Source: Hanleya hanleyi
Lineage: Eukaryota > Mollusca > Polyplacophora > Lepidopleurida > Hanleyidae
Length of the DNA: 64,000 nucleotides
Reading direction: 5' to 3'
NCBI GenBank assembly: GCA_036873755.1
Contig: JAVTVY010020251.1
Span: 19,293 to 83,292 of the forward strand
The notes beneath the pieces were generated by a model that saw only the letters and a list, made by a program, of their open reading frames with translations, had not been told where the DNA came from and did no database searches. The stretch's first letter is position 1; every line of letters begins with the position of its first letter. This document shows, piece after piece, positions 10,853-23,715 of this stretch. Both the position numbers and the translations under genes were made by a program.

Positions 10853-11740
10853 CGATGGGGTGGTCGGTCAGCTTGGTAACGAAAACCGTGACATTGGTCA
10901 CCCTCTCTACGACCCATTCGGTGTTGGGGTGTCGTTGTTGGGCCCATTCCAACACATCCACTTGGTCCACTTGGTCCAGCACGGGATCTAGCGACGCCCT
11001 ATCCGTGATGGTAAACGGTTGGTCAAATATCCGGATGTAACTGCTCGGGTAAAAGTATCGGACTTCAGTCTGTCTCCTTATGCTGCAGCACATAACCAAA
11101 CGCCAGATTCAACTTCAAGACCGTAGTTTGATCGTTGAAGATGGCTTCCACGTACTTGAAGAGCCGAGACAGGGCCTCTAATCGGAAATTGTAGATGTCT
11201 AGTAGCAGGCGATGACGGTGGAAACGTCGTCGGATTATAAACCAATGGTACCTGTAGATGTCATTTAATGGATTGGTGTCGGGTAAGAGTTCACTGGGGG
11301 CATCCACTGGATATTCCTGGAAATGCTCGATGTCGTCAGGCGTATGTGGAACAGTATCACCGGTGTCCGGCTGGATATCTAGGCCTTCTTCGATTGTAGA
11401 CACAAGCAAACTGGACATGGGCTCGGTGCTCGACAAGTGCTGGGTGGGTGGTGTCTCCGTACGTTTCATCTCCATGCCCATGCCGTGGTGACGGGCCATG
11501 AATCAAACGCTGATGCCGTCTTAACTGATTGAGCCGTTTGAAGAGTTGACCACATTCATTACGCTGTTCCGTCACGCCCTGGTGGAGTGAGCGTCCGTGG
11601 CGCCGTAAAGCATCTTCACGATTAAATGATCGTGCGCAGGTTATACAAGTATACCGTGCGCCCTTGTGGATGGAGGACTCGTGCCGTCGCAAATCTTCTG
11701 GGCGAGTAAATGGCTTCAAGCAGGTCGAACAAGAGAACAT
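10853..11740 (-). pseudogene. Broken ZnF-PolN copy of element B
   Basis: Read on the minus strand from ATG at 11,738-11,740, this is the same protein as at 2,355, in three frames: fingers and linker (to about 11,480), middle (to about 11,080) and C-terminal part (to 10,853, ending DHPIG). Two frame changes therefore interrupt it, near 11,480 and near 11,080. In finger 3 the first cysteine is Arg (EQRNEC against EQCNEC in the D copy). A TATA box precedes it. The lesions mean no full-length product as drawn. Confidence 0.82.
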
Positions 11741-11785
11741 GTCGGCTGCGTATCAGAAAAAGCTGAACATTCCTACCTACCGCCT

Positions 11786-11793
11786 CTTTTATA
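11786..11793 (-). promoter_or_regulatory. TATA box of the broken element B ZnF-PolN gene
   Basis: TATAAAAG on the minus strand, 46 bp before the ATG. The sequence around it differs from the A and D promoters, so the TATA box itself is what is conserved. Confidence 0.6.
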
Positions 11794-11884
11794 AGCCCGC
11801 AGCCCTCAAGAACTCTCCTACGTTGTTCTTCCCAACAATCAGAGCATCGCTGCCCTGTACCCTCGGGTGCGCACTTGTTACATG

Positions 11885-12540
11885 TCCAGCACTGCGTTAT
11901 ACAATATCTGCCCTGTATCATACAATATGTGCCCTGTATTATAACATATCCCTGCTGTATTATACAATATATGTCCTGTATTATAACATATCTGTCCAGT
12001 ATTGTACAATATCTGCCCTGTATTACTCAATATCTGTCCTGTACTATTCAATATTTGTCCTGTATTATACAATATATATCCTGTATTATACCATATCTGT
12101 GTTGTATTGTACCATATCTGTGATATATTATATAATATCTGTCCTGTATTATACAATATCTGTCCAGTATTATACCAATATGTGCTGTATTATACCTTAT
12201 TTGTCCTGTATTATACCATATCTGTCCAGTATTATACAATATCTGTCCTGTAGTATACAATATCTGTGCTGTATTATACAATATCTGTCCTGCATTATAC
12301 AATATCTGTCCAGCATTATACCAAATATGTCCTGTATTGTACCATATATGTCCTGTACTATACAATATATGTTCTGTATTATACAATATTTGTCCTCTAT
12401 TATACCATATCTGCCATGCATTATACCATATCTTTCCTGTATTATATCATATCTGTCCTGCATTATGCTAAATCTGTGCTGTATTATACAATATTTGTCC
12501 TCTATTTTACCATATCTCGCATGCATTATACCACATCTGT
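11885..12540 (+). repeat. 21-bp satellite array, about 31 copies, inside element B
   Basis: Same monomer and orientation as 1,320-2,166. It lies between two inverted ZnF-PolN copies rather than outside them, and its right end joins directly to the middle of a ZnF-PolN coding sequence at about 12,540. Confidence 0.9.
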
Positions 12541-13116
12541 CCCAGTTTGTCCAGTTTGCTTGTGTCTACAGTCGAGGAGGGCCTACCTATCCAACCGGAC
12601 ACCGATGATACTGTTCCCAATACGCTTGACAACATCGAGCATTTCCAAGAAGATCCAGTGGATGCCCCTTGTGATCTCTTACCGGACGCCCATCCATTAA
12701 GTGACATTTACAGGGACCATTGGTTCATGATCCGTCGATGTTTCCACCGTCATCGCCCACTACTAGACATCTACAATTTCCGGTTAGGGGAACTGTCTCG
12801 GCTCTTCAAGCACGTGGAAGCCATCTTCAACGATCAAACTACGGCCTTCAAGTTGAATCTGGCGTTTGGTTATGTGCTGCAGCATAAGGAGACAGACCAA
12901 GTCCGATACTTTTACCCGAGCAGTAACATCCGGGTATTTGACCTACCGTTTACCATCACGGATAGGGCATCGCTAGAGACCGTGCTGGACCAAGTGGACC
13001 AATTGGATGTGTTGGAATGGGCCCAACAACAACGCCCCAACACCGAATGGGTCGTAGAGAGGGTGACCAATGTCACGTTTTTCGTTACCAAGCTGACCGA
13101 CCACCCCATCGGATGA
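12541..13116 (+). pseudogene. 5'-truncated ZnF-PolN copy
   Basis: The open frame begins in the linker (SSLLVST.EEG, matching the minus-strand copy at 11,400) and continues without a break through the conserved domain to DHPIG and TGA. There is no ATG in the expected place and no zinc fingers: the 5' half is replaced by the satellite. The 3' flank to about 13,330 is the inverted copy of 10,620-10,850. The reading frame is undamaged, so truncation looks recent. Confidence 0.8.
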
Positions 13117-13361
13117 ATGTATTCACCCATGCACTGATAGATACTCAGAATGCGCAAACAACTATTTGAGGATATGTTGCCTCAACGGTATCCTGGTCTG
13201 CCCGACGACGATTAGAACAAACTGATCAGAGCGAACATGGCCGAAGATGGAGCTTTCTGAAATGGCGACTTCTGATTGGACAAGAGCAGCCGAGAATACA
13301 TCTAACGGGCAAGAAAGAATATGACAGATGCAATGGCAAAAGGCTTTGCTTGTATTGTAAA

Positions 13362-13416
13362 CATACCCAACGCAGCTCCCCCGGCTTGGGTATGATGTAC
13401 TGGACGCGATAATAAA
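13362..13416 (+). terminator. 3' hairpin and poly(A) signal of element B
   Basis: CATACCCAA (13,362-13,370) pairs with TTGGGTATG (13,386-13,394) around a loop with GCTCCCCCGG; AATAAA follows at 13,411-13,416. Same module as downstream of the A and D genes. Confidence 0.65.
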
Positions 13417-13464
13417 ATGATTTATCTGTCATACTTGTTGTTGCTGTTGTTCTCTCACCTGTCT

Positions 13465-15400
13465 CCATCATGGGCGTTAAGGCGTAACGACAGGCGTTGA
13501 CAGGCTTCACCGCATTTCGATGAATTAGTGTCAATCTCATGGACTATCTTGAAAGTCAGAGCTCCAGGGCTATTTCATCGGGGCGTTGAAGCGTTAAGCT
13601 TGGTGTTCGCAGGCGTTGATGCAAGGTGACTCCCCACACGACGCATTCGGACCAGGGACGGTCCATCTCTACCCCAAACGCTTTCCTACACACCCCAAAA
13701 TGTCCGCTTTCGATAATATTTCTACTGATGACGTCACCAATGACGTCACAGATCACGTGGACATGCCTCATATGGTGGTCTACATACGAAGACCTACAAA
13801 ATGAGACCCCACACGACGCATTCGGACCAAGGATGGTCCCTCTACCCCAAACACAACCCCACGCACCCCCAAAATGACCACTTTACATCGGGGCGACTTG
13901 CAATAAAAACACGCCATTCTGAGTCTACCCCACAAAAGCTTCACTTTGACACCTCCCACGACCCATTTGGACCAATAATGGTCCATCTCTACCCCAAACA
14001 CACCCCCCACACACCCACAGAATGTCTGCTTTCTATACTTCGACCCTACTGCGCATGCTTAGAATAATGAAAACAGACGATACATTAGTCCAGTCGGATG
14101 TTCCTCCACGAGAGGTTGAAAATAAGACCTCATACGACATCATCGGACCACTAGGGGCTCATCTAGATCCCAAACGTCCACCCAGCAGTATTTGCCCACT
14201 ACGCATGCGCGCAGTAACTTTTTAAAAAATTTCACCGCTTAACTTCGAGACGCCTCCCATCGTGTTCTACGTGGTTAGACGTGAAAAACAAGATCCCGCA
14301 ACACATATCGCAATGAACATGTGTGAATTGCCTAGTATGGACCTAGCCACTGAGCCAGTGGGCCTATGGGCCTATCCAGACCTCCGTGAACTTTTCGAAA
14401 AATTTTACCGCTTAGCGTCGGGACCCCGCCCATCGTGTTCTACGTGGTGGGACGTGAAAAACAAGATCCCACAACCTATATCGCAATGTCCAGGAGTAAG
14501 TTTCCCAGTGTGGACCTATCCACTGGCCAGTATGGGCCAATATACAGACTCAACAAAATTACACCGCTTAACTTCGAGACCCCTCCTATCGTGTTCTACC
14601 TGGTTAAACGTGAAAAACAAGATCCCTCAACCCATATCGCAATGTCCAGGAGTAGGTTTCCCAGTATGGACCTATCCACTGAGCCAGTATGGGCCTATCC
14701 GGTGCCGGGACATTTCGAAAAAAATCAGCGTTTAGCTCCGAGACCCTTTCCATCGTGTTTTACGTGGTGAGACGAAGAAAACAAAACCCCACAACCCACA
14801 GTAAAATCCACAAAAAATGACCACCCCCATACCCCATACAGGCATTTTCCAGTATATATGCAAATGTTCGAATCGTTCTCCTATTGTTGAGGTAAAGTCC
14901 GTGTTCCGCATTTTATATTTTCGGAGTCCGCATTTTACATACACCCATCCATGACTTGATAGGCAGGTCCGATAAGCCGGAGACCGATATTAGCCCTTTT
15001 GGACCTGGTTGATAGGAGTTTTCCCCTATTTTAGGAGCAAAGTCCGTGTTCCGCATTTTATATTTCCGGGACAAATCCTCAACTTACATGCACCCACCCA
15101 TGCCTTGATTGCCCTGGAAGATTGCTTCACTTTGACACCTCACTCGACTCAATCGGTCCACTAGGGACCCCTCTCGCCCCCAAAATGTCCCGAAGATTGC
15201 CGGAGAACTTCCCCTGGCTCTCCGCGTATTTGGGATTACTTTCTATCCGCGGAGGTTTTTTCCCGCGGCCGCATCATCGCCAGACCGGAACACCGCGGAG
15301 GAATACGTGACCGGAAGTCCCGGAACTATAGTGATCTTGACCTCTTGATCAAGTGATCTTCCCGTGACCTCCTCAAAAATGACGAAAGTAGGTCAAGTTG
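13465..15400 (-). repeat. Right arm of element B (diverged Polinton-like TIR)
   Basis: Inner part (AACGCCTG-rich, 13,465-13,620) is the reverse of 8,250-8,400 and 10,030-10,200. Outward follow CRE sites (about 13,728-13,750), ACCCCAAACACACCCCCC blocks, eroded NRF-1-like sites (14,050; 14,205), units of about 170 bp (14,220-14,770), two subterminal repeats and the CTTCACTTTGACACCTCACTC block (15,125). The block order is that of the right arm of A, with much greater divergence. No gene is visible. Confidence 0.78.
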
Positions 15401-15419
15401 ACTTTATCAGTCCTTTACA

Positions 15420-15960
15420 TACTACTTATGTCTTCACGTTGTGCACGTTTAGGCGCAGCCTCTATACACAATTAGGCGCATTTCCACAGTTAGACGCAAA
15501 TTTTCTACACGATTAGGGGCAACGCATAATTAGGCGCAAAATGATTTCCACGAATAAGCGCGTTTCCACGATTAGACGCATATTTCTCACACGAATAGGC
15601 GCATTTCAACAATTAGGAGCAAATCTCCAACACGAATAGGCGCAGTTCCACAATTAGGAGCATTTTTTCTACACGATTAGGCGCAACGCAGAATTAGGCG
15701 CAAGATGGTTCAAATGATTAGGAGCAGCTACATGATTAGACACAGCCTCCTTACACGATTAGGCGCATTTACACAAATAGGCGCAAATTCCGTACACGAT
15801 TAGGCGCAGTTCCACAATTAAGCGCAAATTTCGTACACAATTAGGCGCAGTTCCACCATTAAGCGCAAATTTCCTACACGGTTAGGCGCAATACGTTATT
15901 AGGCGCAATTCTTTTACACGATTTGGCGCTGACACAATTAGGCGCAAATACACGATTAGG
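15420..15960 (+). repeat. Degenerate array of ATTAGGCGCA words
   Basis: About 25 copies of CACGATTAGGCGCA-like words occur at irregular 18-36 bp spacing. The array sits immediately outside element B. No coding capacity. Confidence 0.8.
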
Positions 15961-17580
15961 CCCCCCACAGGGGTCATCTATCGACACTCTCTCATTTCGA
16001 TGTTAGAGTTTGTGGACAACTGAGCCTATGATAAGACTATTGGTGACCTGTTCCCTTCCTCATGATTGGGTTGAAGCATTGAAGCGTAAATGTTTGGTTT
16101 AGGGTATAGGGTTCCGGTTAGGCTGAGTTTTAGGGATACGGTATGTTAAGAGTTGGGAAGAATGTTCTAAAGCATAGAGGGGCAGACAATCCGCCCAGGA
16201 GGACATCTGACCCTCTCACACCGGGCATTGAGAGCAGTTACTGTACTTTTTCTGTTCCTAGCTACGGAATCTTCGAAGTTCTGAGATCTTTAGGACATGG
16301 TTCATACCTCGGAGCTCTGGGGCTCTTCGGAACAATTTAGAGTTACAAAAGAGACGTTTGAACGTCTTGTACGATCCATTGGTACAAATTCAATGAACTG
16401 CCTAGTATGTCCATAACCGAGATATATCTGCTATCATACGACTCAACGATAATGTCATCTTGACACGCCGACGATCGCCCATGTTCCAGGATTCTCCAAG
16501 CCAGAGATACAATGGCATAACAGAGGGTCTAATGTAACAGACTCAGTACACAGTGGACGCTTTGAACAAGCCGATGTAATACATGGGAGATAACACACAA
16601 ACAATCAGAGAAAGAGGAGTTAGGATAGAATTGAAATTTACATTACCCGCTTCAAACTCTAATGAATTTAATGTAGTAATGGTAGGAGTCCAGCCAACAA
16701 AACACCTCGTACAGAATATTCTTCATGTACCGCTTATTAACCGGTATCTTCCCATCAACTGGAGATCTGACATTGTCGAGAAAAAGCCATACGTCCGATT
16801 TGATGAAATCATCAAATAAACGCCTTTGCTGTAAGTAAAATCCCATATCTATAATACCTACCTTCGGTTATTTTCGGTATTGATGTCGTCACTTCCGCTT
16901 GACATATTTCATTCACGAAAATATTGCTAATGAATTTTGAAGCCGCGAGGAAACCGGTTGACCCACTTTCGTTACTCTATCGCCACAAAGGGGACCCAAG
17001 TTCAAATGGAGAGGAAAAACGTCGGGGAATTTGTCTGTTTAGACGTGCTTTTCTCAACTTGTTTTCATCCGTTTGATGCTTCACTCTCAATTGAATGCTT
17101 ATCTATTCATAATCAAACTCTTCCACTGCATGGTGTTCCTAAGTTCAATAACAGACGAGGTCACATTGTGCGATAGCGAACTCCGTCCGGCTGTCTGTCT
17201 GTCCGTCTGTTCGTCTATCCGTTTGTTAACGTTAGGTATCTGTGCGGTATCCTTAACATATAATACTTGTATTCAGGAAAACATACATAGTAAGCACAAC
17301 CAAAATAGCATACATAATAACCGTATCCATGACAGCATTCAAAATTACTGCAACTGATGTAGTATCCATGGTAAATGTATCCAGAGATAGTGAGAATTAA
17401 AGTTTAATTTCGCGTTCAGCAATATTTCAGCTATTTAACGACGATCAAACAAAATTCTGAGTATTCCAACAAAAACAAGTCAACAATCCAGCGATCCAGA
17501 AGTAATGAAGACAACACACCAAGACATGTATATACATTAAAACTTATACAACAAAACGATTTCTCTCAAATACCTTGATA
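15961..17580. other. Gene-free host-like sequence
   Basis: No gene recognised. Short open frames (for example 16,583-16,819) lack recognisable motifs. A GTCTGTCTGTCC microsatellite lies near 17,190, and 17,285-17,395 shares degenerate ATRGTAAC words with 18,540-18,850. Confidence 0.5.
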
Positions 17581-17587
17581 TACAGTC

Positions 17588-18340
17588 TTATTTTACCGGA
17601 ATAAAAAGATTTTCCAAAGTAGCTGCTTGATGAACAGAATCTCTTACAATCTTAAAATCTATACTGTCGATCAGAATATGTTTCACTGTGAGATCTTCAT
17701 GGCATGAAATACACCTTGAGGCTAGTTCCTTTTTTAGTAAACGTTCGTGAATTAATCGGGGATGGCCGATCCTACATCGCCTGATCATGGCTTGATCGAA
17801 AGATATCTGGCTACTCAGATGAATATATCTTGGAGTTTCTTGAAACTCATGAAGTTTGTTATTATTCACAGCATCCCATAAAGATTGAACCACCTCTCTC
17901 AAATAAACACAGGTAAAGGGTCTGAAATCGCTATATGGCATGCCAAGAGGATCAACCCCATTATCTAGGACTGCTTAAGTCATTTCGTCAGATTTAGTAT
18001 TTCCTTTGATGCCAACGTGGCTAGGCAACCAACAAAACACAACAACAATCTGTTGATGACATCTACGGTCATATAACTGTAGAATGTTCAAAACTATGGG
18101 GTGATTCGAAGTTCCATTCTCAATCGCTTGAAGCCATGACAGTGAATCTGAGAATATGATATATTTTCCTGCAATAGTAGACTCAATACCTTTTAAAGCT
18201 AACAATAGAGCTTTGACTTCGGCAGTGAGGTTTTAGTTTCGGAACTAAAGATAATGGCACACGTTACTCTCTCACCGTCTTTAGAACCATCTGTATAAAT
18301 AGTTTGATGCGATCTGTATTTTTCATTCAATACATCAAAT
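17588..18340 (-). pseudogene. 3' fragment of a non-LTR retrotransposon (RNase H and C-terminal region)
   Basis: Minus-strand frames encode an RNase H domain: IYTDGSKDGERV near 18,290, TAEVKALLLALKG near 18,210, IIFSDSLSWLQAI and CWLPSHVGIKGNTKSDEM to 17,975, with acidic active-site residues visible. A second frame from 17,941 to 17,588 carries the C-terminal CISCHEDLTVKHIL zinc-like motif. No reverse transcriptase is present, and stops or frame changes near 18,220 and 17,975 break the frame. This is a dead, 5'-truncated Jockey/I-group type element. Confidence 0.8.
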
Positions 18341-18539
18341 TCTTGTGTATACACGAGATGGCTCGTGTCTGCCTTTTTTATATTTCGTCATTGTAATATC
18401 TACTTCTGGCCTGGCTAACTGCCATTGTGGTAAGAGCTTGTTAGGTAAAATTTGACTACGCTTAATACCAGCTGCTACAATGTGTGGTTTCATACGATCC
18501 ACTGTAGAATACGTAGTAGCCGCAACTGATATAGCATTC

Positions 18540-18850
18540 ATAACAAACGTAACAATATAGCACCTAGTATGAACATACCAATTATAATATCCTTTCTAAC
18601 CCCACCAAAACTATTATACATAATAACATTAACCATGGCAACAGCCTTAGTAAGCGCAACCGATACAGTATACATGGTAACTAACATTGTAGCATATTTT
18701 ATAACCATACCCATTACAACATCCTTAGACACAGCTACCAATGGAATATCGATAGCAACCGTACCCATGGTAACCACATCAGTACGAACAGCAATCATTA
18801 TACTATACACAGTAGCTGTAACTAGGACACCACTCATAGTAATTGTGTAA
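18540..18850. repeat. Degenerate minisatellite, open in both strands
   Basis: Imperfect CCATGGTAAC/ACAACC-type words with roughly three-base-compatible spacing leave open frames of 90-100 codons on both strands. Related words at 17,285-17,395 on the other side of the LINE fragment suggest the LINE inserted into this repeat. Confidence 0.45.
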
Positions 18851-20566
18851 CGTTAATTTAATTTCGACATGCATGTTTTGTATGTTTTTTTCAGATGTTG
18901 CCTCTTAAGGTATTCTCTTTCGCAGATATCGCCTTATGGTATAGGTCTGTAATAGCAGTTCTACATTGTAGGGCTCACTAGCACAGAATGCGGTGAAACT
19001 ACAGACGGCCCTAGCGGCAAATCTTATTCAGACTTATATCTCTATAAAATGAAGCGGTTCTTTTCTCTCGTCGACTTTACGACAAAAGAGATGATTCGAA
19101 TTTCGACATCGTAAACTATCCCTATCTGGATAATAATATACCAGAGGGGCCTGCATATGGCGTATACATAGCATTTGCTAGATCCTGTGTTAAATGAGAC
19201 GATTTTAATCAACGTCACAAAACATTTTTGCAGAAACTTGTGAAACAGAGTATATCATCAAGCGCCACCACTCGAAGTTTCTCAAATTTGTCGATACATA
19301 TCGCATGCTGATAGCAAACTACGAGCATAACGTTCAAGATTTATGGAGGTACGTTTCGTAACTTGTGTCTAATTCCGTTAAGCCGGGGCTAGGGGCCGTA
19401 TGAACCTATGTATTTCAAGATGCTCATAGTGTTCATATGAACAGGCACAATCAACGCTTGAATGAGATACATCATACTCTAGATATCGACTTTACAACGT
19501 ATATCATATGGATTAACATTACTGATCAGCGATACAGATTTGATATTTTTGGAACATCATGATGTCTTGCTGGCATTAATGAAAACTGTGGACCGCTTCT
19601 GTCTTGTAGGAAATTATGTAGTTTTATGTATACTGTGATTTATCCTTTCAATTTGAAGATAACGTTATTATATGAATTATGTCTTTGGATTATGGGCGCA
19701 GAAATTATTTAATGGACGACGGCTGAATATTGAATGACGGACTAGAGGCTTGTATCATCATTTAATATTTTCATCTAGTGGAAATCAACTATGCATAAGA
19801 GACATTTGGACATGTCGGACATTTAGTGATCAGCCGTCAACCATAAAAAAGGATCCATAGATCTGATTTATACGACAGTATTAATTCCAAACACCAAAAT
19901 AAAGCATATCTAAACATAAGCTGTTTTTTCGCGAGAGAGAACAGTTTTCAATGATGCCGGAGACATCATGATATTCTAACTGTCATATCCGTATCGCTGG
20001 TCAGTAGTCTAATTCCCAAATGAATTTCAATGGTCGCTTACTAAAAACACGATGTATCTCAGTAACGTTTGGATTGTGTGTGTTCAAATGAAAATCATGA
20101 GGATGTCAACCATATGAGTTCTGGGTTATTCCCCATTATGATATGGAATATTTAGTTTAGGAACAATCAACTACTTTTATGCCATTTTAGGTAAGACCAA
20201 CGCAAAAATGGACAGAAAATACCGAGGACACCCCGTTGTCGCCATTTTGAATTTAGAATTTTACCACGATATGTTGCACCCAGGATTATACAAATAGTCT
20301 CAAAATGACGCCAATAAGATTCGCGGCGAGGTCAAAAGGTTTTACCTCTCTTATCCCCTTCTCAGCTGAGATGATTAGTTTGGTAGGTATGGTAGGATAA
20401 CCCCCCTCCCCGACCAGATAGGGTTAAACCACATGAGGTTCATACGACCTTTATGTAGAACCACCATTATTTACAAGAAAACATCTTGGACGACTGTTTT
20501 CTAAGTGCTGTCCATTTGATGTAGCAATGTGTTGCCTTACATTCTTCCCTTAATATATATGTCATT
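18851..20566. other. Gene-free AT-rich sequence with dispersed repeats
   Basis: No gene is visible. 19,615-19,745 is a direct copy of 28,455-28,590 (GTGATTTATCCTTT, GGACGACGGCTGAAT). 20,200-20,340 matches 10,490-10,610. Confidence 0.5.
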
Positions 20567-23500
20567 GCACTGTGAACAAGCTGTGGTGACAAAGTGCCAA
20601 AAAATCGCCAGTAACTTGCCCCGTTTTCCTACTGGTCTTGTTTCGACGCAATCGATGATTTCAAGAAAACGTCACCACTAGCGGTATTGTGCGTTCCGTT
20701 TTGACACTAACCCATACTGCTGATTTTCCTTAGTGTCACCAGTGTTATCGTCCCCTTAAACTGATTATACTGGTGACGTTCGTAAAAATCAGCGTTTAGG
20801 TGTCCCAAATGCGTTTCCGTTAGTGGTGACAAATAAATAAATCACCGATTATATCAGCGCGGTCGGCCTTTGATGTCAAGGGCAGAGGCAGTGGTAGAGA
20901 TAAATGTTCGTCAGGCAGGACGTGTGTGTCTCTTATCGGCATTATCGGTGACGCGCAGACGATACCGCGGTTTAGCTATCCATATCTACTGTTAATCACC
21001 AAATATGAGCGGAAATCAGCACGAAGGTCCCAAACGTCCACATAAGTTGTAGATCTGATCTGTTTTGACGAGTAAAGGCGTTCTAGGATGTAATCACTTC
21101 AAGTAACTTTGAATACGAGAGGAAACTTGATGTGGAGTACAGTATGGCCTTCTTTATATTCAAGGCATTCTAAATGTTTTATAGACTTCATCTTAAAACA
21201 TCTTAGGTTCATCTTATGACTTATCATAATATATGCTGATACATGCTGTTTGTTTTCAACAGATTTCGTGTCTATAAATATCGCGAGCACACACCCAGTT
21301 ATTCTGGCAGAAATGGAATATGTATATGTCATAATTAATGAGGAGTGGAAGGTATTAATATTGGGATATTACAGGAACGCTCCTTTCAACGCATACAGCG
21401 GCATTTTCAAATTAACGTTGGTATATCTTCCCAATGATATAATTCAGCGTATTGGTCTGGGGTGATGATGTGGGTTGGGGGGATGCGGGAGTGAGAAGGA
21501 CCGAGCAAAGTTACGCTGCCTCTCCTCATTTTAGCCCATGGAATCAATGAGACATTGTGAATTTATTATATCCGGGTGAGGTTAGATATCTAATCTAATC
21601 TAATCTTATTATCATTATCCTATGTCGATACATATTATCCAAATTATTTTCCAGGGCAAAGTTACATGTATTTTTTGTTTGAATACCAGATATCTTCTAT
21701 ATGTGCGGTTTAGTAAATGTCTTCCTTGGTAAACATAGATTGAAAAGGCCAAATCCTGGATTCTCGAGATAAATGAAGTCAGTCCTAAATAGATGTGCCC
21801 CGATAGCAGCGGCAGGCTTGAATTTGCGGTTCTTACTTTTGCACTCTTTCCCATGCTTACAACAAGGGATATATTTTTGATAAATGAAAACTGAACCACA
21901 TTTGTAGTTTTAACCTCAAGCTGCCAGAAATATAATCGGTGTGATATAATAGTCCTTTCTGTGATAATGTGATGCATATTGCATATTCCCCAAAATTAAA
22001 CCAGTTATAAATTGAACTGCAACAGGCTGTAGGCTTCGGGAAGAGATCAGATCCATATGTCGCTGATATCTGGTAAAATATATTTTTCACGGATTACCTT
22101 CAATTATAATTAAGTCCGGGATTGAGATCATTAACTTTATTGTTAAGTATTAGTGTATATCCAGTTTAGATCATTTGACTGATATCGAAGAAACGTCAGA
22201 GACAAAATGTGCAGATCGTCAAAAATTAAACAATTACTGTTTTTTTCGTAAAATTGATGTTCGATAAATATATACATATCACCAGCCTGGTAAGCGGACA
22301 TTTCCCCTTCAGACATTTCCCCCTGCGGACTTTTCCTGCTCGGACATTTCCCCTTACAGACATTTCCCTCTAAGGACATTTACCCCTTTCTGTACATTCT
22401 TGTGCTTTGAATTCGTACGATTGTGTACCAAGGTTGAAATATCGACAAAAACAATTGTGAGCATTTTTTCCTATTTGTTTTTAATTTTTAATTTATTTTT
22501 TTCTACAATTTGGCACGATTAAACAATAGTATAAGTTAATAACTGTCCGTGTTAATTAACTATTTACAGATAATGCATATTTAGGTTATACATGTTATAA
22601 TTTTCTGTCTATATTTTGCATGATTGAATAATAGCATACATGATATGCATGTAAGTTAACAGATATCACACATTAATACATCTAATATCTAATACCGCTT
22701 ATGCCGGTGCTAAGGGCCGTGAGGTCATATCATCCAAGTTGCAGGTACATGAACAGGTACTATAAATGCGTACCGGAGATACAACACATATCACGAATCG
22801 TCAGATTCTTGGTATGTGCTTTAGAAGACTATACTGTGAAGTCATGTGACTCACAGTATGTCGACACCTCTTCCCACTTCCCTTAAATGTGTTGTAAATG
22901 AATCTTAAAGAAATACTAAGCAATTACTTATCTAATGTCAACCACAGACTGAGTCAGGATAATAAAGGTTTAATCGGTGGTTTTAAAGACAAACAAAACA
23001 ACGAATTTCATTGCATCAAGCACCGACTGATTCTACTCAGGCAACAGCCGGGCTAACTCTCAGGATAAAAATAACAAACCAAATAATATTTTTACCTGGT
23101 TTTAGAAATTAAGTAATTATTTGAACTGGTTAATAAATTTGAAAGAAAAAACTCCGTGAACATTGTCAAATTGGCCCCAAAATATTATCCAACAATGTCT
23201 AGTTTGTCTTCATTGATACCATGAGTTATTGTCTGGAATCATATCAAATCAAAATCGATTTTTTCTTTTAATTATAACTTTGTTACAACTTTTTACTAAG
23301 TCATACCGAACTTGTTAACAGTATGTTAAACGTGGATAAGGAGGAGGAAATCATGTCGAAGCAAGCCTATTGAAAATATATTTAGAAAAGACATACTCCA
23401 AATTGTCTTTATCAATAGTTCTACTTTGTAACACAAATAGTACTAAGTCGTAATCCAAGAATAAATAGAAAGGGGGAAATATCTGCCGGGGAAAATTTCC

Positions 23501-23715
23501 GCGGTGGGGGGGGGGAGGATATCTGAATGGCGAAATTCTCATAGAGCAACAGGCGAGGGACCAGGGCCCGTATAGGCCCCACAAACTCCCGGTCCTAGTT
23601 TGCCGGAGATGCGTTTTGCCCGTTTTCTCGGAAATAAATAATGTAATGTATTTTATATCATGGCCGAGAAGGGACATCGCTGTATTGTGTTAATGATTAC
23701 GGACCGACACACGAA
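20567..23715 (+). repeat. Left arm of fold-back element E
   Basis: Begins with CACTGTGAACAAGCTGTGG and is repeated inverted in the right arm ending at about 31,000. The arms are collinear to about 22,510/29,055, then again at 23,393-23,715 / 26,080-26,257 plus 28,922-29,055, after allowing for an extra 0.9 kb in the left arm (22,510-23,393) and an extra 2.7 kb in the right. A 120-codon frame at 21,615-21,977 (minus) is preserved in the mirror copy but has no motif I recognise. 22,300-22,395 holds GGACATTTCCCC repeats. Confidence 0.82.
22690..22890 (+). repeat. Dispersed repeat shared with 32,260-32,460
   Basis: Both copies contain CACATATCACGAATCGT and CACCTCTTCCCACTTCCC in the same order. 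This lies in the extra segment of the left arm of E, so it may have arrived as a separate insertion. Confidence 0.7.

Noticed and set aside
11622..12700. 314-codon frame joining antisense zinc-finger sequence, satellite and the truncated copy
   Set aside because: Fortuitous read-through of a satellite between two gene fragments; the start is antisense to the element B fingers.
21615..21977. Arm frame of element E as a transposase
   Set aside because: Preserved in both arms but with no catalytic motif I can recognise; preservation follows from arm identity alone.
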